Of a stretch of DNA of 64,000 nucleotides, positions 18,674 to 26,286 are shown in pieces. Position numbers and translations under genes: made by a program. Origin of the DNA: Egibacteraceae bacterium (GTDB lineage Bacteria > Actinomycetota > Nitriliruptoria > Euzebyales > Egibacteraceae); contig JAUJNX010000004.1 of NCBI GenBank assembly GCA_030447925.1, forward strand, positions 248,001 through 312,000, written 5' to 3'. The first letter of the stretch is position 1, and each line of letters starts with the position of its first letter. The notes under the pieces are model-generated. The model saw nothing but the letters and a program-made list of their open reading frames with translations. It did no database searches and had not been told where the DNA came from.

Positions 18674-19840
18674 GTGTCGCGTGCAAGCTCGTTCGGAGCC
18701 GTGCTGGTCGCGGCCGTCCTGCTCGTCTGCACGCTGCCCGCGGTCGCCCGCGCGCAGACCGCAGCGCCCGCCCCCGCGGCGGCGTGGGCACCGGGGCGCG
18801 GCTACGCACCAGGCGAGGTCGTGACCCACGGCGGGCGCCGCTGGGTGGCGGCGGTGCCGTCCGCGGGCTGGGCGCCCGGCGCCGGCGCCGAGGTCGGCCC
18901 GGCCCAGGGCTTCGCCCAAGGCGTCACCGGCGGCCGCGGCGGCCGCGAGGTCTGGGTGACCTCGCTGGCCGACACGGGGCCCGGGACCCTGCGCGAGGCG
19001 CTCGGCCGCTCCGGGCCGATGTGGGTGCGGTTCGCGGTCGACGGGGTGATCCAGCTGGCCACGCCGATCCGCATCCCCTCCAACACCACCGTCGACGGGC
19101 GCGGCGCGTCGATCACCGTGACCGGCAAGACCCTGCGGGTGGACGGCACGTCCAACGTGATCCTCACCGGGCTGGCCTTCCGCGACGGCACCGGGGACAC
19201 CACCGACGCGGTCCTGGTCCAGCGCAAGGCGACGCGGGTGTGGCTGGACCACCTCGACATCGCCCGCTACCCCGACGAGGCGATCGACATCTCCCAGGGC
19301 GCCACCCGCGTGACGGTGTCGTGGGTCCACGTCCACCACCAGGACAAGGGCATCCTGATCGGCTCGTGGGGCGACAACACCTCCACCGAGTCCATCGCCG
19401 ACGTGACCATCCACCACAGCTGGTTCGACCGCACCGGCCAGCGCAACCCGCGCGCCGTGCGCCACAGCCGGGTGCACGTCTACAACAGCTACATCAGCGG
19501 GTGGACGGGCCAGGCCATGAGCGTCGCCAACTGGGCCCAGATCGCCAGCGAGGGCAACGTCATCAGCGCCGAGCGGACCAAGAACTCGCTGGTGACCAAC
19601 GCCACGACGCCGAGCGCGGGCAACCGCTCGCCCGGCGAGGGCTACGCCCGGGTCCGCGGCGACCTGCTGCGCTTCGGCGCCGTCCAGGACGGCGTGCGCC
19701 GGCCGGAGCTGGTCTTCGACCCGGCGGCGTCCTACCGGGTCACCGTTGCCCCCGCCGACCTCGCCCTGCGCGACCAGATCGCCGCCCACTCCGGCGCCCG
19801 CGCCGTCGCCGACGGCCCCGCCTGGCTCCCCGCCCCCTAG
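18674..19840 (+). CDS. Secreted PL1 pectate-lyase-like protein, copy 1
   Basis: 388 residues. Signal peptide ends near ARAQ (about 30). A short chitin/cellulose-binding-like module (WAPGRGYAPGEVVTHGGRRW) leads into a right-handed beta-helix. PL1 signatures: VWLDHLDIARYPDEAIDIS, VTVSWVHVHHQDKGILIGS and a catalytic-Arg region GQRNPRAVRHSRVHVYN. PL1 enzymes cleave polyuronates by beta-elimination outside the cell. The true substrate is unknown. GTG start; N-terminus and 5' leader match copy 2, so the genes are duplicates. Confidence 0.88.
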   Translation: MSRASSFGAVLVAAVLLVCTLPAVARAQTAAPAPAAAWAPGRGYAPGEVVTHGGRRWVAAVPSAGWAPGAGAEVGPAQGFAQGVTGGRGGREVWVTSLADTGPGTLREALGRSGPMWVRFAVDGVIQLATPIRIPSNTTVDGRGASITVTGKTLRVDGTSNVILTGLAFRDGTGDTTDAVLVQRKATRVWLDHLDIARYPDEAIDISQGATRVTVSWVHVHHQDKGILIGSWGDNTSTESIADVTIHHSWFDRTGQRNPRAVRHSRVHVYNSYISGWTGQAMSVANWAQIASEGNVISAERTKNSLVTNATTPSAGNRSPGEGYARVRGDLLRFGAVQDGVRRPELVFDPAASYRVTVAPADLALRDQIAAHSGARAVADGPAWLPAP

Positions 19841-20241
19841 CGCCGTCGCAGGAGGCCCTGGGCGGTGCGGGCTCACCGTCCAGGGCCGCGCCCCGCGCCG
19901 TGGACGCGAGCGGATGACCGAGGAGGCGATTCGTCGCCTCGCGCACCGCCTCGCTGGCCCACAAATCCGCGTCGTCGGCTCGCTCGTGCAGCACCCACTC
20001 TCGCTCACGGTCCGACGGCTGGCGCAGAAGGTCGTTGTGCGCAGCCAGGACCGCGCTCAGGGCTTCGGTCCGATGATCCCAGCTCCCCGCCCGGCCTCCC
20101 GGTTGTTCAGCCAGGTCGCCAGCACCAGCGACAGCGCACCGATCGCCGCCCCGATGATCCCTTCCACCGCACCCTCCCCGCTTGGGGAGGGTGCATACGG
20201 CCCGATCTACTGCGAAGTGCCGTTCACGCCAGCGGGTTCGG
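19841..20241 (-). other. Gap with possible broken small membrane-protein gene
   Basis: No firm gene in these 400 bp. On the minus strand a 36-codon frame (20057-20167, GTG start) encodes one hydrophobic helix (IIGAAIGALSLVLATWL). An adjacent frame continues with coding-like sequence (TEALSAVLAAHNDLLRQ, DLWASEAVREATNRLLG) down to about 19910. One frameshift would join them into a roughly 90-residue anchored protein. Its ribosome-binding site would lie inside the hairpin at 20169-20194. Low confidence. Confidence 0.25.
20169..20194 (-). terminator. Strong hairpin downstream of the XRE regulator
   Basis: Perfect 11-bp arms GCACCCTCCCC and GGGGAGGGTGC with a GCTT tetraloop lie 48 bp past the regulator stop. 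There is no T-run. It could alternatively mask the ribosome-binding site of the small frame at 20167. Confidence 0.6.
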
Positions 20242-21459
20242 CTACTCCGCGCCAACGCCGATGCGCCGGGCGAAGCTGCGCAGGTCGACGTTGCCGCCGC
20301 GGTCCCGGCGGGCCATGCCCTCCACGATGCCCCGAACCAGCGGGTCGTTGTGGACCTTGTGGGCGGCCAGGCGCTCGGCACGCAGGAACAGCCGCAGCGC
20401 CTCGCGGTCACGCGCGCCGTCCTCGCGCTGTGCCAGGCCGCGGCCCAGCACCAGGCAGAAGTCGGCCTCACGGGTTGGCGAGGCGACCGCCGCCGGGTTG
20501 ACGTCGGAGGCCATCTCCTCCCCGCGCGGCCCCTCGTTCAGCTCCACCGCCGACTCCACCCGCCACATCGCGGCGTTGGTCGGGCCGAAGTGGAGTTGGA
20601 AGGCGTTGCCCTCCCCGGTGTGCAGGGCCAGGCGCTCGGCTTCGGCCAGGTGGGAGTCGGCCAGAGCGCGGTCCTCGAAGCGGGCGGCGAGCAGCCCGGC
20701 GATGAGGTGCAGCATCCCGTAGACCTGGGTGGCGGTGTCGCTGTCGCCCGCGTGGGGCTCCATCCGCGCCAGGGCAGCGGCAGCGATGCGCGGGGCCTTG
20801 CGCCGGGCTCCGGCGCGCTCCAGGCCCATGACGTGCACCCAGTCGGCGAAGCCCACCAGCGTCGGGTTGCCAGCTCGGGTGGCCGCCTCCACGGCGTTGC
20901 TGCCCGCCACCAGCGCCAGGTCCGGGTGGCCCAGGCCCTTGGCCAGGACGTAGGCGAGATAGTGGGCCTCGACGAGGGCGGCCAGGGCAGCGCGCGAGGT
21001 CGGCTCGTGGGCGCTGGCGGCCAAGGCGTGCAGCTCGTCGAGCAGGCCCGGCACGCGCGGCCCGAAGCTGTCGTAGCGCCCGTCGGTCCACTGCCGCTGC
21101 GCCCAGGCGATGTCGCGGCGCACCTCGTCCAGGCTGCGCACCGCGACGTCGGGCGGGTCGTCCACGCTGGCGTCCAGCAGGGCCACGCGCAGATCGGGGA
21201 TCGCCGAGTAGGCGCGGGCCTCGTCGGCGTCGCCGGGCACGAACGGCTCGCCGGTCAAGTCCTCGGGCGTGCACTGGAGCGCGTCGGCGAGCACCGACAG
21301 GTCGCGGCGGCGGCTGAGCTGGCGCTGGCCGGACTCCAGCATCCCGATGAAGCCCGCCGACAGGCCGGAGAAGTCGGCGAGCTGGCGCTGGGTCCACCCC
21401 CGCAGGCTGCGCCACATGGCGATGCGGTCCCCCACGGTCACCACGCGCTGCTGGGCCAT
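20242..21459 (-). CDS. XRE-family regulator with TPR-like C-terminus
   Basis: 405 residues. The N-terminal HTH_3 domain (about 10-65) has RIAMWRSLRGWTQRQLADFS and SGLSAGFIGMLESGQRQLSR. The remainder is alpha-helical repeat with Ala-rich TPR-like pairs (LAALVEAHYLAYVLAKGLG, ALRLFLRAERLAAHK). This architecture is common in actinobacterial regulators that sense peptides or act in mobile elements. Divergent from the small gene at 21621, with a perfect palindrome between them that is the probable shared operator. Confidence 0.9.
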   Translation of the reverse strand: MAQQRVVTVGDRIAMWRSLRGWTQRQLADFSGLSAGFIGMLESGQRQLSRRRDLSVLADALQCTPEDLTGEPFVPGDADEARAYSAIPDLRVALLDASVDDPPDVAVRSLDEVRRDIAWAQRQWTDGRYDSFGPRVPGLLDELHALAASAHEPTSRAALAALVEAHYLAYVLAKGLGHPDLALVAGSNAVEAATRAGNPTLVGFADWVHVMGLERAGARRKAPRIAAAALARMEPHAGDSDTATQVYGMLHLIAGLLAARFEDRALADSHLAEAERLALHTGEGNAFQLHFGPTNAAMWRVESAVELNEGPRGEEMASDVNPAAVASPTREADFCLVLGRGLAQREDGARDREALRLFLRAERLAAHKVHNDPLVRGIVEGMARRDRGGNVDLRSFARRIGVGAE

Positions 21460-21512
21460 GCCGTCCTCCTAGGTGGCCTGGTGGCCCAACGTACGCGCCC
21501 CACCACGCCATC

Positions 21513-21528
21513 GCTCACGGCCGTGAGC
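21513..21528. promoter_or_regulatory. Perfect 16-bp palindrome between divergent genes
   Basis: GCTCACGGCCGTGAGC lies 54 bp before the XRE gene start and 93 bp before the divergent gene. Position and symmetry fit an XRE dimer operator. Confidence 0.6.
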
Positions 21529-21620
21529 AAGTGCTCGGCGGGGTCGACCTACGGTCCGCCCACGGTCACAAGGTGGTGCGAATGGGGAGGGGTCAGCGTG
21601 GCGGGGGCGGAGCCGTGAGC

Positions 21621-21974
21621 ATGTTCCGGCCGTGGCGGCAGGACGACCGGCCTACCTGGTGGACGGGGGTAGTGCACGAGGTCGCCGGCCCGCTGGACGA
21701 CGCCAACCGCGACGCCGTCCGCAAGCAAGCGGCCGACACCGGGCTGGCTCGGCACGTCCTGCTCACCGAGGACACCGCGGCCGGGACGGTCACCACGTAC
21801 CTGCTGGTCAAGGCCGACAGCGCCGAGGAGGCCGCCCGCGTCGCCTCCAGGGTGGCCGAGGCCGCGCACCGCGAAGCGGGCCACGACTTGCTGGGGCGCA
21901 GGCTGCGGCGCACGGCCGCAAGCCACCGGCCCGGCCGACCGCTGGACGGACCGCCGGTTCAGGACAGCGGCTGA
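21621..21974 (+). CDS. Small protein of unknown function divergent from XRE regulator
   Basis: 117 residues, soluble. The core VAGPLDDANRDAVRKQAADTGLARHVLLTE, then TAAGTVTTYLLVKADSAEEAARVASRVAEAA, looks like a small alpha/beta domain that repeats a beta-alpha pattern. ATG at 21621 is chosen because GGAG at 21609 is 8 bp upstream; GTG at 21615 is also in frame. Probably regulated by the XRE protein through the palindrome at 21513. Family not recognised. Confidence 0.65.
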   Translation: MFRPWRQDDRPTWWTGVVHEVAGPLDDANRDAVRKQAADTGLARHVLLTEDTAAGTVTTYLLVKADSAEEAARVASRVAEAAHREAGHDLLGRRLRRTAASHRPGRPLDGPPVQDSG

Positions 21975-21984
21975 CGCACGAGGC

Positions 21985-22019
21985 CCCCGCCCCCTGAACG
22001 GCTACGTACGGGGGCGGGG
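21985..22019 (+). terminator. GC-rich stem-loop after the small gene
   Basis: CCCCGCCCCC (21985-21994) pairs with GGGGGCGGGG (22010-22019) across a 15-nt loop that happens to contain TACGTAC. It starts 10 bp past the stop. Confidence 0.6.
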
Positions 22020-22035
22020 CCACGGCATTGAGGGG

Positions 22036-22051
22036 CTATCGGTACCGATAG
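22036..22051. promoter_or_regulatory. Perfect 16-bp palindrome CTATCGGTACCGATAG
   Basis: Isolated AT-containing palindrome in otherwise GC-rich DNA with no adjacent start codon. It extends with G-rich and C-rich flanks into a hairpin of about 20 bp. Could be a terminator stem, an operator, or an element end. Confidence 0.45.
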
Positions 22052-22388
22052 TCCCGAACTCGCGCCAGACCTGGCGATAGCGCAGCGCGTGCCCCCACGT
22101 CACCTCGCCGCCGAGCAGGCGGGCGGCAGACGTCCGTACGGGTTCAGCGATGCGGCCCCGCCCTCATGGTGCCGCGTGGCCTATCCACCTGCTCAGGGCG
22201 TCGTCGACCAGGTCCAGCGCCCGCACCGCCAGCGGTGCGACCTCGTGCGGCCGGTGAAGGTCCACCACATCGCACGGGGTCCCGGGCCGGCCCGAGTAGG
22301 GACGGGGGCGTCAGCTCCGGACGCTGGCTCAGGCGGGGCGACCGGACGGCGCGACGGGCTGGCGCGCACGCACCGCGGGGCGGATCAG
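22052..22388 (-). other. Gap with possible remnant coding sequence
   Basis: No complete gene. On the minus strand a short stretch ending near 22165 reads VVDLHRPHEVAPLAVRALDL then VDDALSRWIGHAAP, which looks like a real C-terminus. A stop lies in frame just upstream near 22310. It may be a decayed or frameshifted small gene. Confidence 0.3.
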
Positions 22389-22655
22389 TCAGTCCCCGGT
22401 CTCTGCCATGCGGTCGGGGCTGTAGGCCAGCAGGGTCACTCCGGCGGTGCCTGCCGCGCTCGCGAGGGCGACGACGACGAGGCCGGTGGCGATTCGTTGC
22501 CCGGCCCGCGGGCGGCAGTTGTAGAGATCGCGCCCGACCGCCTCGGCGAGCCCGGGACCGCACAGGACAGGGGTGGTGGTCTGGCGGCCGATGCCGTCGG
22601 CGGTGAGGCTGAACGGCAGCACCAGCAGCGCCACCCCGGCCAGGACCGCGAGCAC
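22389..22655 (-). CDS. Small two-helix membrane protein
   Basis: 88 residues with hydrophobic segments at about 2-19 (LAVLAGVALLVLPFSL) and 57-78 (IATGLVVVALASAAGTAGVT). Two Cys in the loop (PVLCGPG, YNCRP) could pair. GTG start follows closely on an in-frame stop. Unknown function. It lies directly downstream of the DUF3253 gene, with only 12 bp between them. Confidence 0.6.
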   Translation of the reverse strand: MLAVLAGVALLVLPFSLTADGIGRQTTTPVLCGPGLAEAVGRDLYNCRPRAGQRIATGLVVVALASAAGTAGVTLLAYSPDRMAETGD

Positions 22656-22667
22656 TGCTACAAGGGT

Positions 22668-22982
22668 TCACGTGTCGGGGGCGTCCCAGGTGCCAGTTCC
22701 GGGGGCAGGCGGGACGGGGCGCGGGGTGCGGCGGAGGCGGATGGGGCCCCGGGCGGTGGTGGGATCCACGACCTCGCCGTGCTGGGTGATCTCGACGTCG
22801 CCGCGGGCGACCAGGCGCCGGGCCGCCGCCCTGGCGGGTTCCATCAGGTCCCGCCAGTCCTCGCCGCCCACCGCCCGGGCGGCCTCGGAGGGGCAGACGG
22901 TGGCCCCCGGCGCCCGCGCCGCCAGCAGGGCCAGCACCGCGCGCTCCAGGGCGGGGCCGGGCGGAGGGGACGCGGCGCTCAT
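22668..22982 (-). CDS. DUF3253 winged-helix protein
   Basis: 104 residues. Core signatures of DUF3253: CPSEAARAVGGEDWRDLM, AARRLVARGDVEITQHG and VVDPTTARGPIRLRR. The fold is a small winged helix; function is unknown, and the family is common in actinobacteria and proteobacteria. ATG at 22982 chosen; a longer upstream extension is compositionally unlike protein. It may share a transcript with the membrane protein downstream. Confidence 0.87.
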   Translation of the reverse strand: MSAASPPPGPALERAVLALLAARAPGATVCPSEAARAVGGEDWRDLMEPARAAARRLVARGDVEITQHGEVVDPTTARGPIRLRRTPRPVPPAPGTGTWDAPDT

Positions 22983-23040
22983 GGCGCCATCCTGCCGCCC
23001 GCGCCCGCGCCCGACCGGCCCGGGGGCGTGGTCAATCCGG

Positions 23041-23063
23041 GGGGAGGGCCTGGTCCCTTCCGC
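23041..23063 (+). promoter_or_regulatory. Conserved leader dyad before pectate-lyase gene 2
   Basis: GGGGAGGG and CCCTTCC as imperfect dyad, with GTCCCTTCCGC 72 bp before the start codon. Matches the leader at 18582-18606 in sequence and spacing. Confidence 0.35.
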
Positions 23064-23134
23064 CCATCGGCGCGGGGGGTCACGGCACCGAGGTCTCCGG
23101 TAGCACCCTGCCCGCACGACGGAGGCCGTTCCCC

Positions 23135-24301
23135 GTGTCGCGATCCCGCTCGTTCCCCGCCGCGCTGGTGGCGGCCCTCCTCGTCGTCCTTGCGGTGCCG
23201 TCGGCCGCCGGGGCGCAGACCGCGCCCGCCGCGCCCACCGCCGCGGCCTGGTCCCCGGCGCGGGCCTACGCGCAGGGTGCGGTGGTCGTCCACGGGGGGC
23301 GGCGGTGGGCGGCGGCGATGCCGTCGGCGGGGTGGGCGCCGGGCGCCGGGGCGGAGGTCGGCCCGGCGCAGGGCTTCGCCCAGGGCGTGACCGGGGGGCG
23401 CGGCGGGCGCCAGGCGTGGGTGACCTCCCTGGCCGACCGCGGGCCGGGGACGCTGCGCGACGCGCTCGCCCGCCCCGGTCCCGTCTGGGTGCGCTTCGCC
23501 GTGGACGGGGTCATCCGGCTGTCCGCGCCGATCCGCATCCCCTCCAACACCACCGTCGACGGGCGCGGGGCCAACGTCACCGTGACCGGCAAGACCCTGC
23601 GGGTGGAGGGCGTGTCCAACGTCATCCTCACCGGCCTGTCGCTGCGCAGCGGGGTGGGTGGCAACACCGATGGGGTGCTCGTGCAGCGGGGGTCGCGGCG
23701 GGTGTGGCTGGATCACCTGGACATCGCGGGGTTCCCCGACGAGGCGATCGACATCTCCCAGGGCGCGTCGCTGGTGACGGTGTCCTGGGTGCACGTGCAC
23801 GATCAGGACAAGGGCATCCTGATCGGGTCGTGGGGTGACAACACCTCCACGGAGTCCATCGCCCACGTCACGGTGCACCACAGCTGGTTCGACCGCACCC
23901 ACCAGCGCAACCCGCGCGCGGTGCGCCACAGCCGGGTGCACGCCTACAACAACTACCTGCACGGCTGGACCGGCCAGGGCATGAGCATCGCCAACTGGGC
24001 CCAACTCGCCAGCGACGCCAACATCCTGGAGGCGGGGCGGGCCAAGCACGCGGTGACCACCAACCCCACGCGGCCCGGGCGCGACAACCGCTCCCCCGCC
24101 GAGGGCTACGCCCGGGTTCGCGGCGACCTGCTGCGCGGCGGTGCGCGCCAGGCCGGCCGGCGCCCCGAGCGCGTGTTCGACCCGGCGAGGTCCTACCGCG
24201 TCGAGGTCGCCCGGGCCGACCTCGCCCTGCGCGACCAGATCGTCGCCCACGCGGGCGCCCGCCCCCTGCCCGACGGCCCGGCCTGGCTCCCCGCCCCGTA
24301 G
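23135..24301 (+). CDS. Secreted PL1 pectate-lyase-like protein, copy 2
   Basis: 388 residues, same length and architecture as copy 1. Signal peptide to about AGAQ, a binding-module-like WSPARAYAQGAVVVHGGRRW, then a beta-helix with VWLDHLDIAGFPDEAIDIS, VHDQDKGILIGS and HQRNPRAVRHSRVHAYN. Bases 23681-24033 match copy 3 at 352 of 353 positions in inverted orientation, while flanks differ clearly, which indicates recent gene conversion or inversion. Substrate unknown; presumed polyuronate, perhaps the island's own product. Confidence 0.88.
   Translation: MSRSRSFPAALVAALLVVLAVPSAAGAQTAPAAPTAAAWSPARAYAQGAVVVHGGRRWAAAMPSAGWAPGAGAEVGPAQGFAQGVTGGRGGRQAWVTSLADRGPGTLRDALARPGPVWVRFAVDGVIRLSAPIRIPSNTTVDGRGANVTVTGKTLRVEGVSNVILTGLSLRSGVGGNTDGVLVQRGSRRVWLDHLDIAGFPDEAIDISQGASLVTVSWVHVHDQDKGILIGSWGDNTSTESIAHVTVHHSWFDRTHQRNPRAVRHSRVHAYNNYLHGWTGQGMSIANWAQLASDANILEAGRAKHAVTTNPTRPGRDNRSPAEGYARVRGDLLRGGARQAGRRPERVFDPARSYRVEVARADLALRDQIVAHAGARPLPDGPAWLPAP
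23681..24033 (+). repeat. 353-bp inverted repeat, left arm
   Basis: Matches the minus strand of 26572-26924 with one mismatch (24016). It lies within pectate-lyase gene 2 and codes the beta-helix core. Together the arms bracket 24034-26571. Confidence 0.93.
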
Positions 24302-24337
24302 GAACGGCTGCGAGGGGTGCCGGCGACGCCCGCTCAC

Positions 24338-24943
24338 CTACTCCTCGTCGAGTGCGTTCGCGATGAGCCGCGCCCGCAGGTCTCGATAGAAGACATCGAG
24401 TGCCGCATAGGTGACATCGTCGATCTCGAACTCCGATCTCGGCAGCCGGGGCATGGTGCCGAGCATCGTGGCCAGGACGTACTCGTCGAACCCGCTGTCC
24501 TTCTCCTTGGCCAGGCCGAGCAGTCGGTCGATGCCGAGTCGTTGCGCCAGCGCGTGCACGTCGACGAAGTCGCGGGCCTCGGCGCGTCCGAACAGTGCGA
24601 GGAGCTTGTCAGCGCCGAGTTCGTCGAGCGCGAGAACGGGACCGAGGGACGTCGGCTCGGCCGGACGCATCCGGTGGTCGTAGCCGAGATCGACCAGTAC
24701 CTGGTCCTTGTCAGGGCCGGTGACCACCAGTCGGGCGAAGGCGGGACCAGACCGGATGACCTCGGTGGCGAACCCGGCAGCGCGCAGCGCGTGGCGGAGC
24801 GCCTCGGTGGCGAGGCGGACGTCCTCCACACCTGGGGCGAAGAAGTCGAGGCCTTCGGTGGCACGGTCGACCTGGCCGCGGAGGATCAGGGCTGCACCGC
24901 CGGCCAGCGCGAAGCGGCGGGCCTCTGGCGACCCCAGGAACAA
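24338..24943 (-). CDS. Nucleotidyltransferase AbiEii/AbiGii-like protein
   Basis: 201 residues or more. The fold signature is FALAGGAALILRGQVDRATE then GLDFF near the N-terminus. In the canonical TxDxD-type motif, one expected acidic residue is Gly here (TEGLD). VLVDLGYD and LDELGADKLLALFGRAEARD match the family. The frame extends upstream to a CTG (24964) that would add LQEAIAR, which looks genuine; TTG at 24943 is the other option. Likely second gene of a toxin-antitoxin-like pair with the gene at 24977. Confidence 0.75.
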   Translation of the reverse strand: MFLGSPEARRFALAGGAALILRGQVDRATEGLDFFAPGVEDVRLATEALRHALRAAGFATEVIRSGPAFARLVVTGPDKDQVLVDLGYDHRMRPAEPTSLGPVLALDELGADKLLALFGRAEARDFVDVHALAQRLGIDRLLGLAKEKDSGFDEYVLATMLGTMPRLPRSEFEIDDVTYAALDVFYRDLRARLIANALDEE

Positions 24944-24976
24944 CCGGGCGATCGCCTCCTGCAGGGGGTCAGCTCG

Positions 24977-25207
24977 CTACGCGGCCCGCGTCGACGCCGC
25001 CCAGTCCTCCCACGCGATCCGGACGTGCTCGGGGAGCACAAGGTCGGGGAGCAGCTCCCGGACCACCTCGGGGTCGATGAAGCGGCGGATGTCGGCCGCA
25101 CCGCCCTCGCGAAGCACGATCTCATACACACGGCGCAATTGGACCGGGTCGCTCAGATCGTAGCGCCGGGGGCCGCTCCACTTCCAGGTGGAGCGGGAAC
25201 TCCACAA
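24977..25207 (-). CDS. Putative partner (antitoxin-like) of the nucleotidyltransferase
   Basis: About 70-77 residues. Core RYDLSDPVQLRRVYEIVLRE then GAADIRRFIDPEVVRELLP, which I recall as a small protein commonly encoded before AbiEii-like nucleotidyltransferases in actinobacteria. The start is uncertain: no in-frame ATG or GTG near, TTG at 25207 is offered. The hairpin at 25173-25196 overlaps the N-terminal codons. The two genes are in the same frame with one stop between them. Confidence 0.6.
   Translation of the reverse strand: MWSSRSTWKWSGPRRYDLSDPVQLRRVYEIVLREGGAADIRRFIDPEVVRELLPDLVLPEHVRIAWEDWAASTRAA
25173..25196. promoter_or_regulatory. Inverted repeat at start of the antitoxin-like gene
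   Basis: CCGCTCCAC and GTGGAGCGG arms (9 bp, perfect) with a TTCCAG loop. Candidate autoregulatory operator, in line with the other two toxin-antitoxin loci here. Confidence 0.45.
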
Positions 25208-25395
25208 CGTGGCCGCTTGCCATGCAGGGCAGGATACGACCCCGAGGGCGCCGTGATCGGGCTCGGCGACGACGGGGCGGTCGGAGGTCGGCAGTGCGAG
25301 CCGCCAGGATCCGGTGGCGGGGCGCTCATGCACAGGCCGGGCCGAGACGGGCGGTGGCCGGTTGCGGGTACACCGTGACAGCGGTGCTGTCGGGG

Positions 25396-25424
25396 CTGAC
25401 CGGCTCGGCGCGGCGGCCGGTCAG
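25396..25424 (-). terminator. Stem-loop overlapping the GT2 stop codon
   Basis: CTGACCGGC and GCCGGTCAG (9-bp perfect arms). It ends the minus-strand polymerase operon. No T-run. Confidence 0.45.
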
Positions 25425-26286
25425 GGCAGGGCGCGGCGGCGGCTCTCGGCGCGCCAGCGGCGCAGCTCGGCAGGGCCGAGGAGCAGCAGCAGGTGCGCCG
25501 CCGCCAGCGCGCGGCGCGGCGGCGGGGCCGTCCGGCCCGCGTCGCGCACGACCTCGGCGCGCAGGTGCCGCCGGTCGCGCGGGGACAGCCGGGCCGCGTG
25601 CTTCTCGGCGTAGCGGCGCAGCCCCTCCCGGCGGGCGGCGCCCGCCGTGCCGATCCGCGGCCCGGCGTGCAGGCGCTTGTCGACCAGGCGGTCGGGAACG
25701 ACCGCGTAGGCGAACCCCGCGTCGAGCAGGCGCACGAACAGGTCGAGGTCGTTGACCACCGGGAGCGCCTCGTCGAAGCCACCGACCGCGTCGAGCGCCG
25801 TGCGGGTCAGGACCAGGTTCGAGCCGGTGACCCCCGGGTTGGCGGCCAGCACGTCGGCGGCGCGCAGGCCGGGCGGGACCGACCGGCCGTCCCCGCTCCG
25901 GCCCTCGCGCACGAAGCGCGTCCAGGTGACGACCACCGGCGCGGCGGCCAGCTCCGCCAGCGCGGCGGCCAGGTACCCGGGGGCCCAGCGGTCGTCGTCG
26001 TCCAGGAAGGCCAGGACGTCGCCGCACGCGGCTGCGGCCCCCGGTTGCGCGACCGCGACGCCGACGGCGGGGCGGCGTCGTCGGGGGCGGGCGGGCAGGC
26101 CAGGTGGCGAGCGGGCAGGCCGGCGGCGGCGGCGCGGGCGACCGCGGCGGCCACGCGCTCGTCGCCGAGGTCGTCGGCGACGACGACCTCGTCGGGCGGG
26201 CGCGTCTGCGCCGCCACCCCCGCCAGCGCCTCGGCGAGCAGCCCGGGCCGCCCGTGCGCGGGCACGACCACGCTGACGGTCGTCAC
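25421..26286 (-). pseudogene. GT2 glycosyltransferase, one frameshift (possibly sequence error)
   Basis: About 288 residues once repaired. N-terminus TTVSVVVPAHGRPGLLAEAL is a canonical GT2 start. Adding one G to the run at 26038-26042 restores RNRGAAAACGDVLAFLDDDD, the expected donor-binding segment. The rest runs through NPGVTGSNLVLTRTALDAVG and VNDLDLFVRLLDAGF to an Arg-rich tail. GTG start overlaps the pectate-lyase stop (GTGA). Last gene of the operon that begins with the Wzz-like gene. Confidence 0.8.

Noticed and set aside
22003-22009. Sixth GTACGT regulatory site
   Set aside because: It falls in the loop of a terminator-like hairpin with no gene start nearby.
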